From: Deltaproteobacteria bacterium
GTDB lineage: Bacteria > Myxococcota_A > UBA9042 > PHBI01
Direction of reading: 5' to 3'
Length of the DNA: 64,000 nt
Assembly: GCA_020632715.1 (NCBI GenBank)
Contig: JACKFA010000003.1
Coordinates: 744,001 to 808,000, forward strand
Position 1 is the first letter of the stretch, and each line of letters opens with the position of its first letter. Shown in pieces: positions 1 through 8,369 of the stretch. Position numbers and translations under genes: made by a program. The notes beneath the pieces are model-generated. The model did not search any database. It was given only the letters and a program-made list of their open reading frames with translations, and was not told the origin of the DNA.

Positions 1-383
1 CCTCGGCGGAGGACCAGGAGCGGATCGGCGAGCTCCACGTGTCGCTCGCGAACGTCGAGTACGTGAAGGTGGAGCTCGACGGCGACGAGTACACGGCGAC
101 CGAGTTCGAGAAGGGCGGGAAGCTCCTGCTCATCAAGGGGATCGACCTCGCGCGCGAGACGCACACGGTCAAGCTCATCCCGTTCAACGAGACGTTCGCG
201 CCGAAGACCGTCGAGGTGAAGGCGACGGAGTTCAAGAAGCAGCGGAAGGGCCGGATCTACCTGCTCGTGGCGAAGTCGACGGTGAAGTTCGACAAGGCCT
301 CGGACGCGCCGAAGCCGCCGGCCGAGCCGGACACCGCGCCGGAGCCGACGCGCCCGGCCCCGGACAAGACGGACGACCTCTAG
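1..383 (+). CDS. C-terminal part of an unrecognised protein (5' end outside window)
   Basis: The frame is already open at base 3 and runs to TAG at 381-383, so this is most likely the end of a longer gene; the GTG at 39 is not needed as a start. About 80 residues of alternating hydrophobic and charged sequence, strand-rich in character (NVEYVKVELDGDEY...KLIPFNETFAPKTVEV), resemble the carboxy-terminal PEGA/Ig-like beta domains of myxobacterial envelope proteins. They are followed by a Pro/Glu/Ala/Asp-rich disordered tail of about 25 residues. I do not recognise a family and assign no function. Codon use matches the rest of the window. Confidence 0.6.
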   Translation, partial: SAEDQERIGELHVSLANVEYVKVELDGDEYTATEFEKGGKLLLIKGIDLARETHTVKLIPFNETFAPKTVEVKATEFKKQRKGRIYLLVAKSTVKFDKASDAPKPPAEPDTAPEPTRPAPDKTDDL

Positions 384-445
384 CGCTGGCCCAGCCGCGA
401 ACCTGAGCGCCAGGCCCATGGGCCTCCCCGAGCGCCGTGAGAGGA

Positions 446-593
446 AACCACGGAGGCACGGAGGCACGGAGGGGGGCGGCATCGGCGCCTCCTCCCTCCC
501 TCCAGGGTCGAGCAGCAGGCCGAGACCGGTCTTCACGACGGCCTTTGACGCGGAGAGATGCTCATCCCTCCGTGCCTCCGTGCCTCCGTGGTT
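446..593. repeat. 27-bp perfect inverted repeat of CACGGAGG units
   Basis: The left arm at 446-472 reads AACCACGGAGG followed by two CACGGAGG-type units. The right arm at 567-593 is its exact reverse complement. The arms are separated by 94 bases. Each arm is itself a short tandem array of an 8-9 base unit. The symmetry is absolute over 27 bases, so chance is not a reasonable explanation. It may be a small REP-like or MITE-like element, or a long-armed terminator between the convergent genes. Confidence 0.85.
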
Positions 594-699
594 CGCTCTT
601 GCGAAGTCCCACAGCGACCTCGACAGCCGACCTCGGCCGCGGGACGTGGTTCGCTCTCGCGAAGTCCCACAGCGACCCCGACAGCTGACCTCGGCCGCG
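589..699. repeat. Two-copy 53-bp direct repeat, period 58
   Basis: Copy 1 at 589-641 and copy 2 at 647-699 both begin TGGTTCGCTCT, continue through GCGAAGTCCCACAGCGACC and end CTCGGCCGCG, with three substitutions between them. Copy 2 ends 10 bases before the stop of the PilZ gene. Each copy contains the short dyad TTCGC..GCGAA. No coding function is evident. Confidence 0.85.
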
Positions 700-708
700 C
701 GCGACGGA

Positions 709-1419
709 CTAGTAGTCGTCCTCGTCGAGGTGCATGTCGAGGTCGTCCCCGAGCCCCTCGGCCGCGAAGTGGTTCGAGAACACCGAGTAGACGATCAAGT
801 CCTGATCGGCCTCGGAGAGCTCGGCGAAGCGGATCGCGTAGTTGTCGTCGCCGTCGACGGCGCGCACGATGACGCCCGTGATGGTGACGAGCGCGTTCGT
901 CGGCTTGTCGAGCACGAGCCGCACGTCGACGAGGTCCCCCATGTGGAACTCGTTCGACGACGTGAAGCTGACGCCCGAGCCGGAGATGTTCACCACCTGC
1001 CGCTCGAACGACGGCGACTCCGGGGCCACCGTCTCCGCGAGCTGCAGCGTGCGCGCCTCCTGCGGCGTCCGCCCCGTGCTCTTCCGCGCGTAGACCCGCG
1101 CCCCGACGTCCGCCCGGCGGTAATCGCGGCGGTCGCCCTCCTTCACCTCGCCCACGGGCTCCACCGTGATGCGCTCGGCGTCGACCTGCTCGCGCAGGAC
1201 CCCGCGGAGCCGCATCACCCGGTCACCGTGCGTGTAGATCATCGTGAGCGACTGATCGGCCTGCCACGACGGCAGCTCGCTCAGCGTCGTGTCGACGCGG
1301 AGCGCCACCTTGCGCGGCTTGACCACGAGCGCCCGCGCCGACGTGACCGAGATGTTCCCGTCACGAACGGAGATGAGCGTCACCTGCTGGTCTTCTTGCG
1401 GGAGTGGATTGTCGGTCAT
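709..1419 (-). CDS. PilZ-domain protein (putative c-di-GMP receptor)
   Basis: 236 residues starting at ATG 1419. Residues 1-90 form a beta-rich domain resembling the YcgR/PilZN type found before PilZ domains. The PilZ domain follows, with the c-di-GMP switch motif RRDYRR at 97-102 (two possible RxxxR registers) and the second motif N144-I-S146-G-S-G149 (consensus D/NxSxxG). The tail is acidic (DDLDMHLDEDDY). Both nucleotide-binding motifs are intact, so second-messenger binding is likely. No output domain is present; it may act by protein contact, as in gliding or type IV pilus control. It lies 122 bases downstream of the FHA/coiled-coil gene on the same strand and could be cotranscribed with it. 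Confidence 0.85.
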   Translation of the reverse strand: MTDNPLPQEDQQVTLISVRDGNISVTSARALVVKPRKVALRVDTTLSELPSWQADQSLTMIYTHGDRVMRLRGVLREQVDAERITVEPVGEVKEGDRRDYRRADVGARVYARKSTGRTPQEARTLQLAETVAPESPSFERQVVNISGSGVSFTSSNEFHMGDLVDVRLVLDKPTNALVTITGVIVRAVDGDDNYAIRFAELSEADQDLIVYSVFSNHFAAEGLGDDLDMHLDEDDY

Positions 1420-1493
1420 GCGGCACCACGGGCGCGTTGGGTGGACGAGGTCGGTATGAGAACGGGCGCTTTGTCGGGTTCCTCAAGCGGGCA

Positions 1494-1534
1494 GGGCGAG
1501 GCCGCCGCCGGCTCGCGCCGACGACCCCTCGCCC
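1494..1534 (-). terminator. Possible hairpin downstream of the FHA gene
   Basis: GGGCGAGG (1494-1501) and CCTCGCCC (1527-1534) form an 8-bp stem 8 bases past the TAG of the FHA/coiled-coil gene. The 25-base loop is GC-rich and can pair further. No T-run follows, so this is a stem-loop that could protect the 3' end or act with Rho rather than a classic intrinsic terminator. Confidence 0.3.
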
Positions 1535-1541
1535 GCGTCGG

Positions 1542-4500
1542 CTAGTCGTCGTCGTCGCCGCCCGAGAGTACGGCCCGAACCCGCCGGAGCGCATCTTTCA
1601 TCTGTGACGACGAGTCGCTCATCGCCATGAGCGTGTCGTTCATCGACTCGAAGGTGTCCTCGTGGTCGGCGCCGACGGCGTCGCGGAGCTCCTCGACGAA
1701 GTCGCCGAGGACCTGCACGTTGTCACGCCACGAGCGCGAGATCCCCTTGACCTCCTCGTAGGCGTCGCCGATCGCCGCGAGCTCCTCGCCACCGCCGCCA
1801 CCGCCGCCGCCAGCAGCCGCCTTCGCCTCGGCGAGCTGCGCCTCGAGCGACTCCGCGCGCGACCGCTCCTCGTCGACCGAGGCGCGCATCCGCTCGAGCT
1901 TCTCCTGCAGGCGCTCGTAGTCGCCCTCGAAGCCCGCGCGCTGCTCCTTCTCCTCCTCGAGCGTCTTCTCGAGCTCGGCGACCTTCTTCTCGAGCTCCGC
2001 GGTCTTCCCGGCGTCACCCGCGGCGTCGCCCGCGCTCTTCTTCGCGGCCTCGAGGTCGGCGGTGAGCTTCTTCACCTGCTCGTCGGCCGCCGCGAGCTTC
2101 TTCGCCTGCTCATCGGCCGCCGCGAGCTTCTTCGCCTGCTCGTCGGCCGCCTTCTTCGCGGCGGCGAGCTCGCCCTCGAGCTTCTTGACCGCCCCCTCGA
2201 GCTCCGCGGCCTTCGCCGCGTCACCCGCCGCGGCCCCGGCGCCCTCCCTGGCGGCCTTCAGCTCGGCGGTCAGCTTCTCGTTGTCCTCGAGGAGCCCGGC
2301 GAGCTTCTTCGTGTTCTTCTTGAGGAGGTCTTCCTTCTCCTCGAGCTTCTTCTCGATCTCCGCGGCCTGCTTCTGGGCGTCACCGCCAGCGCTCGCGGCC
2401 TTCTTCGCCGCGTCGAGGTCCGCCGTGAGCTTCTCGAGCTGCTTCTTCAGCCCGTCGACCTCGGCCTTGTGCGCCTTCTCGGCGTCCGCCGCCCCGGCGC
2501 CCGCCGCCTTCTCGGCGTCCGCGAGCTTCTTCTTGAGCTCGTCGACCTCCGCCTTGAGCCCCTTCTGCGCGTCCGCGCCGGCGCCGCTCGCCTTCTCCGC
2601 GTCCGCGAGCTTCTTCTCGAGCTCCTTCACCTTCTTCTCGGACTCGATGCGCGCCTTCGCGGCGCCCGCCATGTCCGCGTTGAGCTCGTCGACCTTCTTC
2701 TGCGTGTCCTCGGCCTTCTTCAGCGCCTCGGCGAGCTTCTTCTCGAGCTCCGCCGACGCCTTGTCCTTCGCCTTCTGCGCGTCACCGGACGCCGCCTGCG
2801 CCGCCTTCAGCTCGGCCTCGGCCTTCTTGAGCTTCTCGCCCGCGTCCTTCGCCGCCGCGTCGGCCTTGAGCTTCGCGTCCTCGGCCGCGGCCTTCGCCTG
2901 CGCGAGCCCGTCCCGCTCCTTCAAGAGCGCGTCCTTCTCCTTGTGCGAGGCCTCGAGCTGCTTCGCGAGCGTCTTCGCCGCGTCGCTCCCCGCCGCCGAC
3001 GCCTGCTCGAGCTCGCCGAGCTTCTGCTCCGCCTTCTCGGCCCGCTTCCGCGCCGCGTCCGCGTCCGACTCCGCCCGCTTGACCTGGTTCCGGAGCGCCT
3101 CCGCGTCCGACGGCTGCAGCGCCATCGCGAGCACGTTCGTGAGCTCCTTGTTCTCCTTCTCGAGCGCCGCGAGCTTCGCCCCCGCGTCGCCGCCGCTCTT
3201 CTCGGCGGCCGCGAGCGCGCTCTTCGCGGCCTTGAGCTCGTTCTCGAGCCCGCTCGCCTTGTCCGCGCTCGCGTCGCGCGCCTTCTCGGCCGCCCCGAGC
3301 GCCTTCCGTAGGTTGTCCGCCTCGGTCGTGAGGTCCTCGTGCGCCGCGCGCAGCTCGCCGAGCGACTTCTCGGACGCCGTGCTGTTCTGCGCGCGGAACT
3401 CCGCGTCCTTCAGGGCCTCCTTGAGCGCCTTGTTGTCGCTCTCGAGGGCCTTCACCTTGTCCTCGGCCGCGAACGCCTTGTCCGCCGCCTTCTCCGCCTC
3501 CGCGACCTTCTTCCTCAGCGCCTCGATCTCGTCCGACGGGGCCATCTTCAGCATCATCTGCTGGGCCTCGGCGAAGTCCTTCTGCGCCTTCTGCAGGTCG
3601 GCCGCGAGCTTCTTCCTCTCGTCCTCGGCGGCGTCGCGCTCGGCCATGACCTTGTCGCGCTGCGCCTCGGTGTCGGCGAGGGTGGCGTCGAGGTCGTCGT
3701 AGTCGGCGTTCGCGCGGTCGAGCTTCTCGCGCAGCGCCGCGAGCTCGTCCTCCGCGTCGGCGCTCGCCTTGTCGAGCTTCTCGCGCAGCGCCGCGAGCTC
3801 GTCCTCGGCGCCCGCGCTCGTCTCGAGGGCGGCCGTCGCGTCGGCCTGCGCCTTCACGGCGGCGTCGAGGTCGGCGGTCAGCTTCTCGAGCTCGGCCCGG
3901 AGCTTGTCCACCTCGTCGGCGAATCCGTCGGCCTCGTCGCGGAGCGACGACTGCTTCGCCGTCGCGTCCTCGAGCGCCTTCTTGAGGTCGTCGTTGTCGG
4001 CCTCGAGGTCGGCGAGATCCTGCTTGAGCTCGGCGACCTGCGCCTCCGCGACCGCCGCTGCGGCCTTCACCGCGTCGGCGTCGCTCGCGCCCTCGGCGGC
4101 CGTGGCGATCGCCGCCTGGGCCTCGGCGAGGCTCGCCTGCGTCGCCGCGAGGCTCGCCTCGAGCTCCTCGATGCGGTTCACGGCCGCCATCACGTCGGCG
4201 TCCGCCGCAGCCCGCGCCTCGGCCTCCTGGCGGCGGAGCTCGTCCACCGCCTCGAGCTCCGTCTTGAGCTCGGCGAGCTGCACCTCGGCCGCGCCCGCGT
4301 CGCCCGCGGCCGCGAGCGACACCTCGAGCTCCTCGACGCGCGCGCCGAGCGTCGTGCGCAGCTGCTCGAGGACCTCGATCTCCTCGTTCGCCTCCGAGAG
4401 CTCCTGCACGAGCCGCTCGAGCTCGGCCGGGTCGGCACCGCCAGCCGGGGCAGGGGCGGCGGCCGCCGCGAGCTCCTGCTGCAGCGCCGCCACCAGGCGC

Positions 4501-5117
4501 TCGGCCTCCTGCGCGCGCGTCGCCTCGCGGTCCTCGGCGCTCGCGGCCTCGTCGAGCGCGGCGTTCAGCTGCTCGAGCTGGATGCGGAGGAGCTCGTTCT
4601 CCTCCGCGAGGCGCGCGAGCTCACCCGCGTCGGCCGCCGCGGGGGCGGCCATCGGCGCGGGCTGCGCGGGCTGCGCGGCCTCGGCGGCGCGGCCGGGCAG
4701 GGGGGCCGCGGCCATCATGTCGTCCATCGACACGCCGAAGTACGCCTCGGTCGCGTCCGGCGCTTCGCGCGGGAGCGTCTCGGCGACGTCGATCTCCGGG
4801 GGCGCCGGGACCGCGGGGGCGGCGGCGTCGTCGATGAAGTGGACCTCGTAGTTGCCGCAGAAGAAGACATCACCCGCGTTCAGGGTGTGCTCCGTGATGC
4901 GGTTCCTGTTGACGTAGGTCCCGTTGGCGCTGTTGAGGTCGTAGAGCTTGAAGCCCGAGCCCGTGAAGACGACCTGGCAATGACGCCGGGAGACCGTGAC
5001 GTTGGCCGTGCGGATGTCGCTGTCGTTGGCACGCCCAATCTTCACGATCTGATTTTGGGCGTCGATGCGGACTTCGCCGGCCTGACCGTCGTCCGTCGTG
5101 AACCGAAGGTGTGCCAT
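1542..5117 (-). CDS. FHA-domain protein with giant Ala/Glu/Lys coiled coil
   Basis: 1191 residues from ATG 5117. The open frame extends 44 codons further upstream, but that part is Arg/Pro-rich and not protein-like, while MAHLRFTTDD begins a normal FHA domain. FHA (about 5-95) keeps its phosphothreonine-binding residues: G28-R29, S33, S43-R-R-H46 and N65-G-T67. A Pro/Ala linker (100-160) leads into roughly 900 residues of near-continuous coiled coil made of A, E, K, L and D, including a 10-residue tandem repeat and an 18-residue repeat. A glycine run then precedes a C-terminal helical domain (GISRSWRDNVQVLGDFVEEL) with an acidic end. The family is unknown to me. The architecture suggests a phosphorylation-read scaffold, a plausible Ser/Thr kinase partner in a myxobacterium. 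Confidence 0.85.
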   Translation of the reverse strand: MAHLRFTTDDGQAGEVRIDAQNQIVKIGRANDSDIRTANVTVSRRHCQVVFTGSGFKLYDLNSANGTYVNRNRITEHTLNAGDVFFCGNYEVHFIDDAAAPAVPAPPEIDVAETLPREAPDATEAYFGVSMDDMMAAAPLPGRAAEAAQPAQPAPMAAPAAADAGELARLAEENELLRIQLEQLNAALDEAASAEDREATRAQEAERLVAALQQELAAAAAPAPAGGADPAELERLVQELSEANEEIEVLEQLRTTLGARVEELEVSLAAAGDAGAAEVQLAELKTELEAVDELRRQEAEARAAADADVMAAVNRIEELEASLAATQASLAEAQAAIATAAEGASDADAVKAAAAVAEAQVAELKQDLADLEADNDDLKKALEDATAKQSSLRDEADGFADEVDKLRAELEKLTADLDAAVKAQADATAALETSAGAEDELAALREKLDKASADAEDELAALREKLDRANADYDDLDATLADTEAQRDKVMAERDAAEDERKKLAADLQKAQKDFAEAQQMMLKMAPSDEIEALRKKVAEAEKAADKAFAAEDKVKALESDNKALKEALKDAEFRAQNSTASEKSLGELRAAHEDLTTEADNLRKALGAAEKARDASADKASGLENELKAAKSALAAAEKSGGDAGAKLAALEKENKELTNVLAMALQPSDAEALRNQVKRAESDADAARKRAEKAEQKLGELEQASAAGSDAAKTLAKQLEASHKEKDALLKERDGLAQAKAAAEDAKLKADAAAKDAGEKLKKAEAELKAAQAASGDAQKAKDKASAELEKKLAEALKKAEDTQKKVDELNADMAGAAKARIESEKKVKELEKKLADAEKASGAGADAQKGLKAEVDELKKKLADAEKAAGAGAADAEKAHKAEVDGLKKQLEKLTADLDAAKKAASAGGDAQKQAAEIEKKLEEKEDLLKKNTKKLAGLLEDNEKLTAELKAAREGAGAAAGDAAKAAELEGAVKKLEGELAAAKKAADEQAKKLAAADEQAKKLAAADEQVKKLTADLEAAKKSAGDAAGDAGKTAELEKKVAELEKTLEEEKEQRAGFEGDYERLQEKLERMRASVDEERSRAESLEAQLAEAKAAAGGGGGGGGEELAAIGDAYEEVKGISRSWRDNVQVLGDFVEELRDAVGADHEDTFESMNDTLMAMSDSSSQMKDALRRVRAVLSGGDDDD
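2071..2151 (-). repeat. 30-bp tandem repeat inside the coiled-coil gene
   Basis: About 2.7 copies of a 30-base unit encode KKLAAADEQA repeated in tandem. A 10-residue period does not fit the 7-residue heptad, so the repeat arose by recent DNA duplication rather than coiled-coil selection. A second, 54-base (18-residue) duplication encoding EDELAALREKLD lies near 3715-3815. Confidence 0.8.
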
Positions 5118-5242
5118 GAATCTCGACCCTAGCTGAGTGCGTAACCCGTGAGGGGTGAGCGGGAGCCTAACCCGAGGTCGCCAGCGCGGCAAGCGGACCC
5201 CATACGCTTCGGAGCGTTGCGCGGGACGCCCTGGGACAAAAG

Positions 5243-5272
5243 TTGACATAATGATGCTTATCAGACGTAAAT
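5243..5272 (+). promoter_or_regulatory. AT-rich divergent promoter region; -35-like TTGACA toward mutS2
   Basis: The 215 bases between the FHA gene and mutS2 contain one striking low-GC island (5236-5275). On the plus strand TTGACA lies at 5243-5248, with weak -10 candidates CGTAAA/GTAAAT 17-18 bases on. CATAAT at 5247-5252 is an alternative -10. The minus strand offers TTTACG and TATGTC at a 15-base spacing. I can say this is where both genes probably start transcription, but not the exact promoter. Confidence 0.35.
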
Positions 5273-5332
5273 CGTCGCGGGTGCAGGGCGCCGGTCATTG
5301 ACTCCCCCACGCGCGTGCGTCAAAAGCGCGGC

Positions 5333-7792
5333 ATGTCGTCGACGTTCACCGTCTCCAATCGCTGCCTCGAAGACCTCGGCTGGTCGCGCATCATCCGCGC
5401 GCTCGCCGCCCGCGCCGGCACGGACGTCGGGCGCCTCGCCGCCGAGGCCCTCGCGTTCTTCCCCGGCGCCGACGAGGCGCGCCAGTGCCTCCGCCGGGTC
5501 GACGAGCTCACCGAGCACCTGCGCCTCGGCGGCCGCCTCCCGCTCGACGGCACGTCGGACATCCGCGCCCTCGTCAACCGCGCGGCCCGCGGCGCGACGC
5601 TCGACAAGGACGAGCTCCTCGCCGTCTCCGACACCGCCCGCGCCGCCGTGCGCGTCAAGCGGAGCCTCGCCGAGCGCGGCGCCGCCGAGCTCGGCGCCAT
5701 CGGCGCCGCGATGCCCGAGCTCGGGACGCTCTCGGCCGAGCTCGCCGCCACCTTCGACCGCGCCGGCAACATCCGCGACGACGCCTCGCCGGAGCTCGCC
5801 GCCGCCCGCCTCCGCGCCTCCGGCCTCCGCCAGCGCATCAAGGACCGCCTCGACCAGTTCCTCGCGCGGCCCGACGTCCAGGAGGTCTGCCAGGACAACT
5901 TTTATACAGAGCGCGAGGACCGCTACGTCGTCCCCATCGTGGCGTCGTTCCAGGCGCAGGTCCCGGGCATCATCCACGGCGCCTCGAACACCGGTCAGAC
6001 GGTCTACATCGAGCCGACCGAGTTCATCGAGGCCAACAACGCCATCAAGGTCGCCGTCGCCCAGATCGAGGTCGAGACCCGCAAGGTCCTCCGGATCCGC
6101 TCCGAGTGGGTCGGCTCCGAGGCCGCCGAGCTCATCGCCGCGTTCGACACGCTCGTCGACCTCGACCTCCTGCAGGCCCGCGCCCAGCTCGCCATCGACC
6201 TCGACGCCAGCACCCCCGCCCTCGCCCCCTCGACCGGCGGGCTCCTGCGGCTCAAGCGCGCGCGCAACCCGCACCTCGTGCTCAAGGGCGCGAACGTCGT
6301 CCCGAACGACATCGAGCTCGCCCCCGAGCAGGCCTTCCTCGTCGTCACCGGGCCGAACACGGGCGGCAAGACCGTGACGCTCTCGACCGTCGGCGCGTGC
6401 GCCCTCATGGTGCGCGCCGGGATCCCCATCCCCGCCGACCCGGAGAGCGTCATCCCGCTGTACGACGGCGTCTTCGCGCTCGTCGGCGACCACCAGGACA
6501 TCGAGCAGGACCTCTCCACCTTCTCCGGCCACCTCCAGGCCGTGCGGCAGGTGCTCGACGAGGCCCACGACGGCGCGCTCGTACTCCTCGACGAGCTCAT
6601 CGTCGGCACCGAGCCCGCGCAGGGCGCGGCCCTCGCCATCGCCGTCCTCGAGAGCCTCGCCCGGCGCGGCGCGCGCGGCTTCGTCACGACCCACTACGAG
6701 CGCCTGAAGACCCTCGCCTTCGAGGACCCGCGCTTCGGCAACGCCAACGTCGGCATCGACCCGCGGACGCTCGCTCCGACCTTCGTCCTCACGAACGGCG
6801 AGCCCGGCGCCTCGAACCCGCTCGACATCGCCGCCCGCCTCGGGCTCTCGCCGACCATCCTCGGGCGCGCGCGCGAGCTCGCCGGCGGCGACGAGGGGAT
6901 CGCCGCGGCCGTCGCGCGCCTCGCCGAGGCCCGGAAGCTCGCCGAGGACGCGCAGCAGGCGGCGCAGCGTCGCGAGCTCGAGTTGCTGCAGCGCACACGC
7001 GAGCTCGAGGCAGAGAAAGCGCGGCTCCGGCGTGAATCCGAGCGCGAGATTGCTGCATTGCATCAAGAGGTGCGGCGGGCGGCGCGCGCCGCGCTGGAGG
7101 AGGTCAAGGCGAAGACCGCCGAGCTCCAGAAGGCGAACGATCTCCGAGAGGTCGCGAAGGCGCGCGAGGAGGTCGTGGCGATGGTGGACGCCCTCCCCGC
7201 CCTGCCCGAGGAGCCGAAGAAGCCCATCGCCACGAAGCCGAAAGAGCCAGGCCCGCACGACGCCGGCGACATCACGCCGGACGTGCTCGAGCCGGGCCTC
7301 GCCATCTGGGTGCGGCCGCTCGGCCAGCCCGGCGTCGTGGCGGAGGTGCACGGGCGCCGCGCGGTGGTCGCGGTCGGGTCGTTCAAGTCGACCATCGGGG
7401 TCGACGAGATCGGGCGGCTCGGCGGCCCGCGCAAGGACGACGGCGGCGGGAAGGCCGCGGCCGTGCGCGTGCTGACGCCCGACGAGGACGCGCCCGCGCC
7501 CGAGCTCGGCGACAGCGACAACACCGTCCCGACGCCGCAGGGCGCCGACAACACGGTCGACCTCCGCGGCGCGCGGCGGGACGAGGTGGCCGAGCAGGTC
7601 GAGCCGCTCCTCGACCGCGCCTTCCGCGAGGGCCTCGGCGCGGTCTGGATCATCCACGGCCACGGCACGGGCGTCATCAAGGACGAGGTGCGGCAGCTCA
7701 TCCGGCGCTCGAAGCTCGTCACGAAGTGGCGCGCGGGCCGGCGCCACGAGGGCGGCGACGGCGTGACCATCGCGTGGGTGCCGGCGCAGTAG
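5333..7792 (+). CDS. mutS2: MutS2-type endonuclease / ribosome-rescue ATPase
   Basis: 819 residues from ATG 5333; a GTG at 5315 would add six residues. Helical core domains are followed by the ABC ATPase with Walker A TGPNTGGKT (about 339-347), a Walker B region LVLLDELIVGTEP, where most homologues have GAGTDP, and the signature GEPGASNPLDIA. A long coiled coil (about 500-600) leads to a linker, a KOW-like segment and a C-terminal Smr nuclease domain with DLRG and HGHGTG, both motifs intact. MutS2 proteins act in suppression of recombination and, in firmicutes, in splitting collided ribosomes. Here there are no repair neighbours. Codons at about 6985-7080 in the coiled coil use many A/T third positions unlike the rest of the gene. 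Confidence 0.93.
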   Translation: MSSTFTVSNRCLEDLGWSRIIRALAARAGTDVGRLAAEALAFFPGADEARQCLRRVDELTEHLRLGGRLPLDGTSDIRALVNRAARGATLDKDELLAVSDTARAAVRVKRSLAERGAAELGAIGAAMPELGTLSAELAATFDRAGNIRDDASPELAAARLRASGLRQRIKDRLDQFLARPDVQEVCQDNFYTEREDRYVVPIVASFQAQVPGIIHGASNTGQTVYIEPTEFIEANNAIKVAVAQIEVETRKVLRIRSEWVGSEAAELIAAFDTLVDLDLLQARAQLAIDLDASTPALAPSTGGLLRLKRARNPHLVLKGANVVPNDIELAPEQAFLVVTGPNTGGKTVTLSTVGACALMVRAGIPIPADPESVIPLYDGVFALVGDHQDIEQDLSTFSGHLQAVRQVLDEAHDGALVLLDELIVGTEPAQGAALAIAVLESLARRGARGFVTTHYERLKTLAFEDPRFGNANVGIDPRTLAPTFVLTNGEPGASNPLDIAARLGLSPTILGRARELAGGDEGIAAAVARLAEARKLAEDAQQAAQRRELELLQRTRELEAEKARLRRESEREIAALHQEVRRAARAALEEVKAKTAELQKANDLREVAKAREEVVAMVDALPALPEEPKKPIATKPKEPGPHDAGDITPDVLEPGLAIWVRPLGQPGVVAEVHGRRAVVAVGSFKSTIGVDEIGRLGGPRKDDGGGKAAAVRVLTPDEDAPAPELGDSDNTVPTPQGADNTVDLRGARRDEVAEQVEPLLDRAFREGLGAVWIIHGHGTGVIKDEVRQLIRRSKLVTKWRAGRRHEGGDGVTIAWVPAQ

Positions 7793-7883
7793 CGCGCGCG
7801 GCGAGGTCAATTTCGTCCAAGCCACGGCGCGGGCGCGGCCCTACGTTGGGTCCTCGTCATCGAGACCCACCGGAGGACCCAGC

Positions 7884-8300
7884 ATGAGCCAGCACCCGAG
7901 CCTCTTCGTCGCCCTGCGCTACCGCGATCCCGAGCGCGCCATCCGCTTCATGAAGGAGGCCCTCGCCTTCGAGGAGCACGTCGTCTATCGCGACGCGGCA
8001 GGCGCCATCCAGCACGCGGAGCTCCGCTTCGGGAACGGGATGGTCATGCTCGGCGGCGCCCACTGCGACGACGCCGCCGACGCGGAGCCCGCCGCCGCCG
8101 CCACGGCCTTCAGCGTGTACGCGGTCGTCGCCGATCCGGACGGGCACCACGCGCGCGCGGTCGCGCACGGGGCGGAGGTCGTCTACGCGCCGCGCGACAC
8201 CGAGTACGGCTCGCGCGAGCACGGCGTCCGCGATCCCGAGGGCGTCGCCTGGTCCTTCGGCACCTACCAGCCCTTCGCGGTCCCGCCTGGCGGCCCCTGA
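7884..8300 (+). CDS. VOC / glyoxalase-fold protein
   Basis: 138 residues from ATG 7884 with a strong GGAGG ribosome site. Two beta-alpha-beta-beta-beta repeats typical of the vicinal oxygen chelate superfamily are visible: LRYRDPERAIRFMKEALAFE at the start and GVRDPEGVAWSFGTY at the end. This form is closest in look to PhnB/YciQ-like, glyoxalase-related proteins of unknown substrate. Possible metal ligands are few, so it may bind rather than turn over small molecules. It is followed 75 bases later by an AraC-type regulator on the same strand. A CTACGTT hexamer at 7841-7847 is a possible -10. Confidence 0.8.
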   Translation: MSQHPSLFVALRYRDPERAIRFMKEALAFEEHVVYRDAAGAIQHAELRFGNGMVMLGGAHCDDAADAEPAAAATAFSVYAVVADPDGHHARAVAHGAEVVYAPRDTEYGSREHGVRDPEGVAWSFGTYQPFAVPPGGP

Positions 8301-8340
8301 GCGCCGCGGGCGCCCCGCCCTGCCCCGCCTCGCCCGGACG

Positions 8341-8369
8341 TTGGCGCCGCCGCTGGCACCCGCTACGCT
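8341..8369 (+). promoter_or_regulatory. Promoter for the AraC gene, placed for a leaderless mRNA
   Basis: TTGGCG (8341-8346), a 17-base spacer and TACGCT (8364-8369) match the -35/-10 pattern moderately (4/6 and TAnnnT). The -10 ends 6 bases before the GTG at 8376, so transcription would start at or next to the start codon. Confidence 0.35.

Larger units (their letters stand above)
384..708. other. Repeat-rich intergenic region
   Basis: These 325 bases lie between two convergent genes and show no convincing gene. They hold a 27-base perfect inverted repeat (446-472 and 567-593) built from the unit CACGGAGG, and a 53-base direct repeat at 58-base period (589-641 and 647-699). The two repeat systems touch at 589-593. 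No tRNA, clear promoter or T-tract was seen. Confidence 0.75.

Noticed and set aside
446..699. CRISPR array
   Set aside because: The repeats differ in length and orientation, number only two per type, and there are no spacers of regular length or cas genes.
5118..5249. N-terminal 44-residue extension of the FHA protein
   Set aside because: The sequence is Arg/Pro-rich and overlaps the promoter region, while MAHLRFTTDD starts at the usual edge of the FHA fold.
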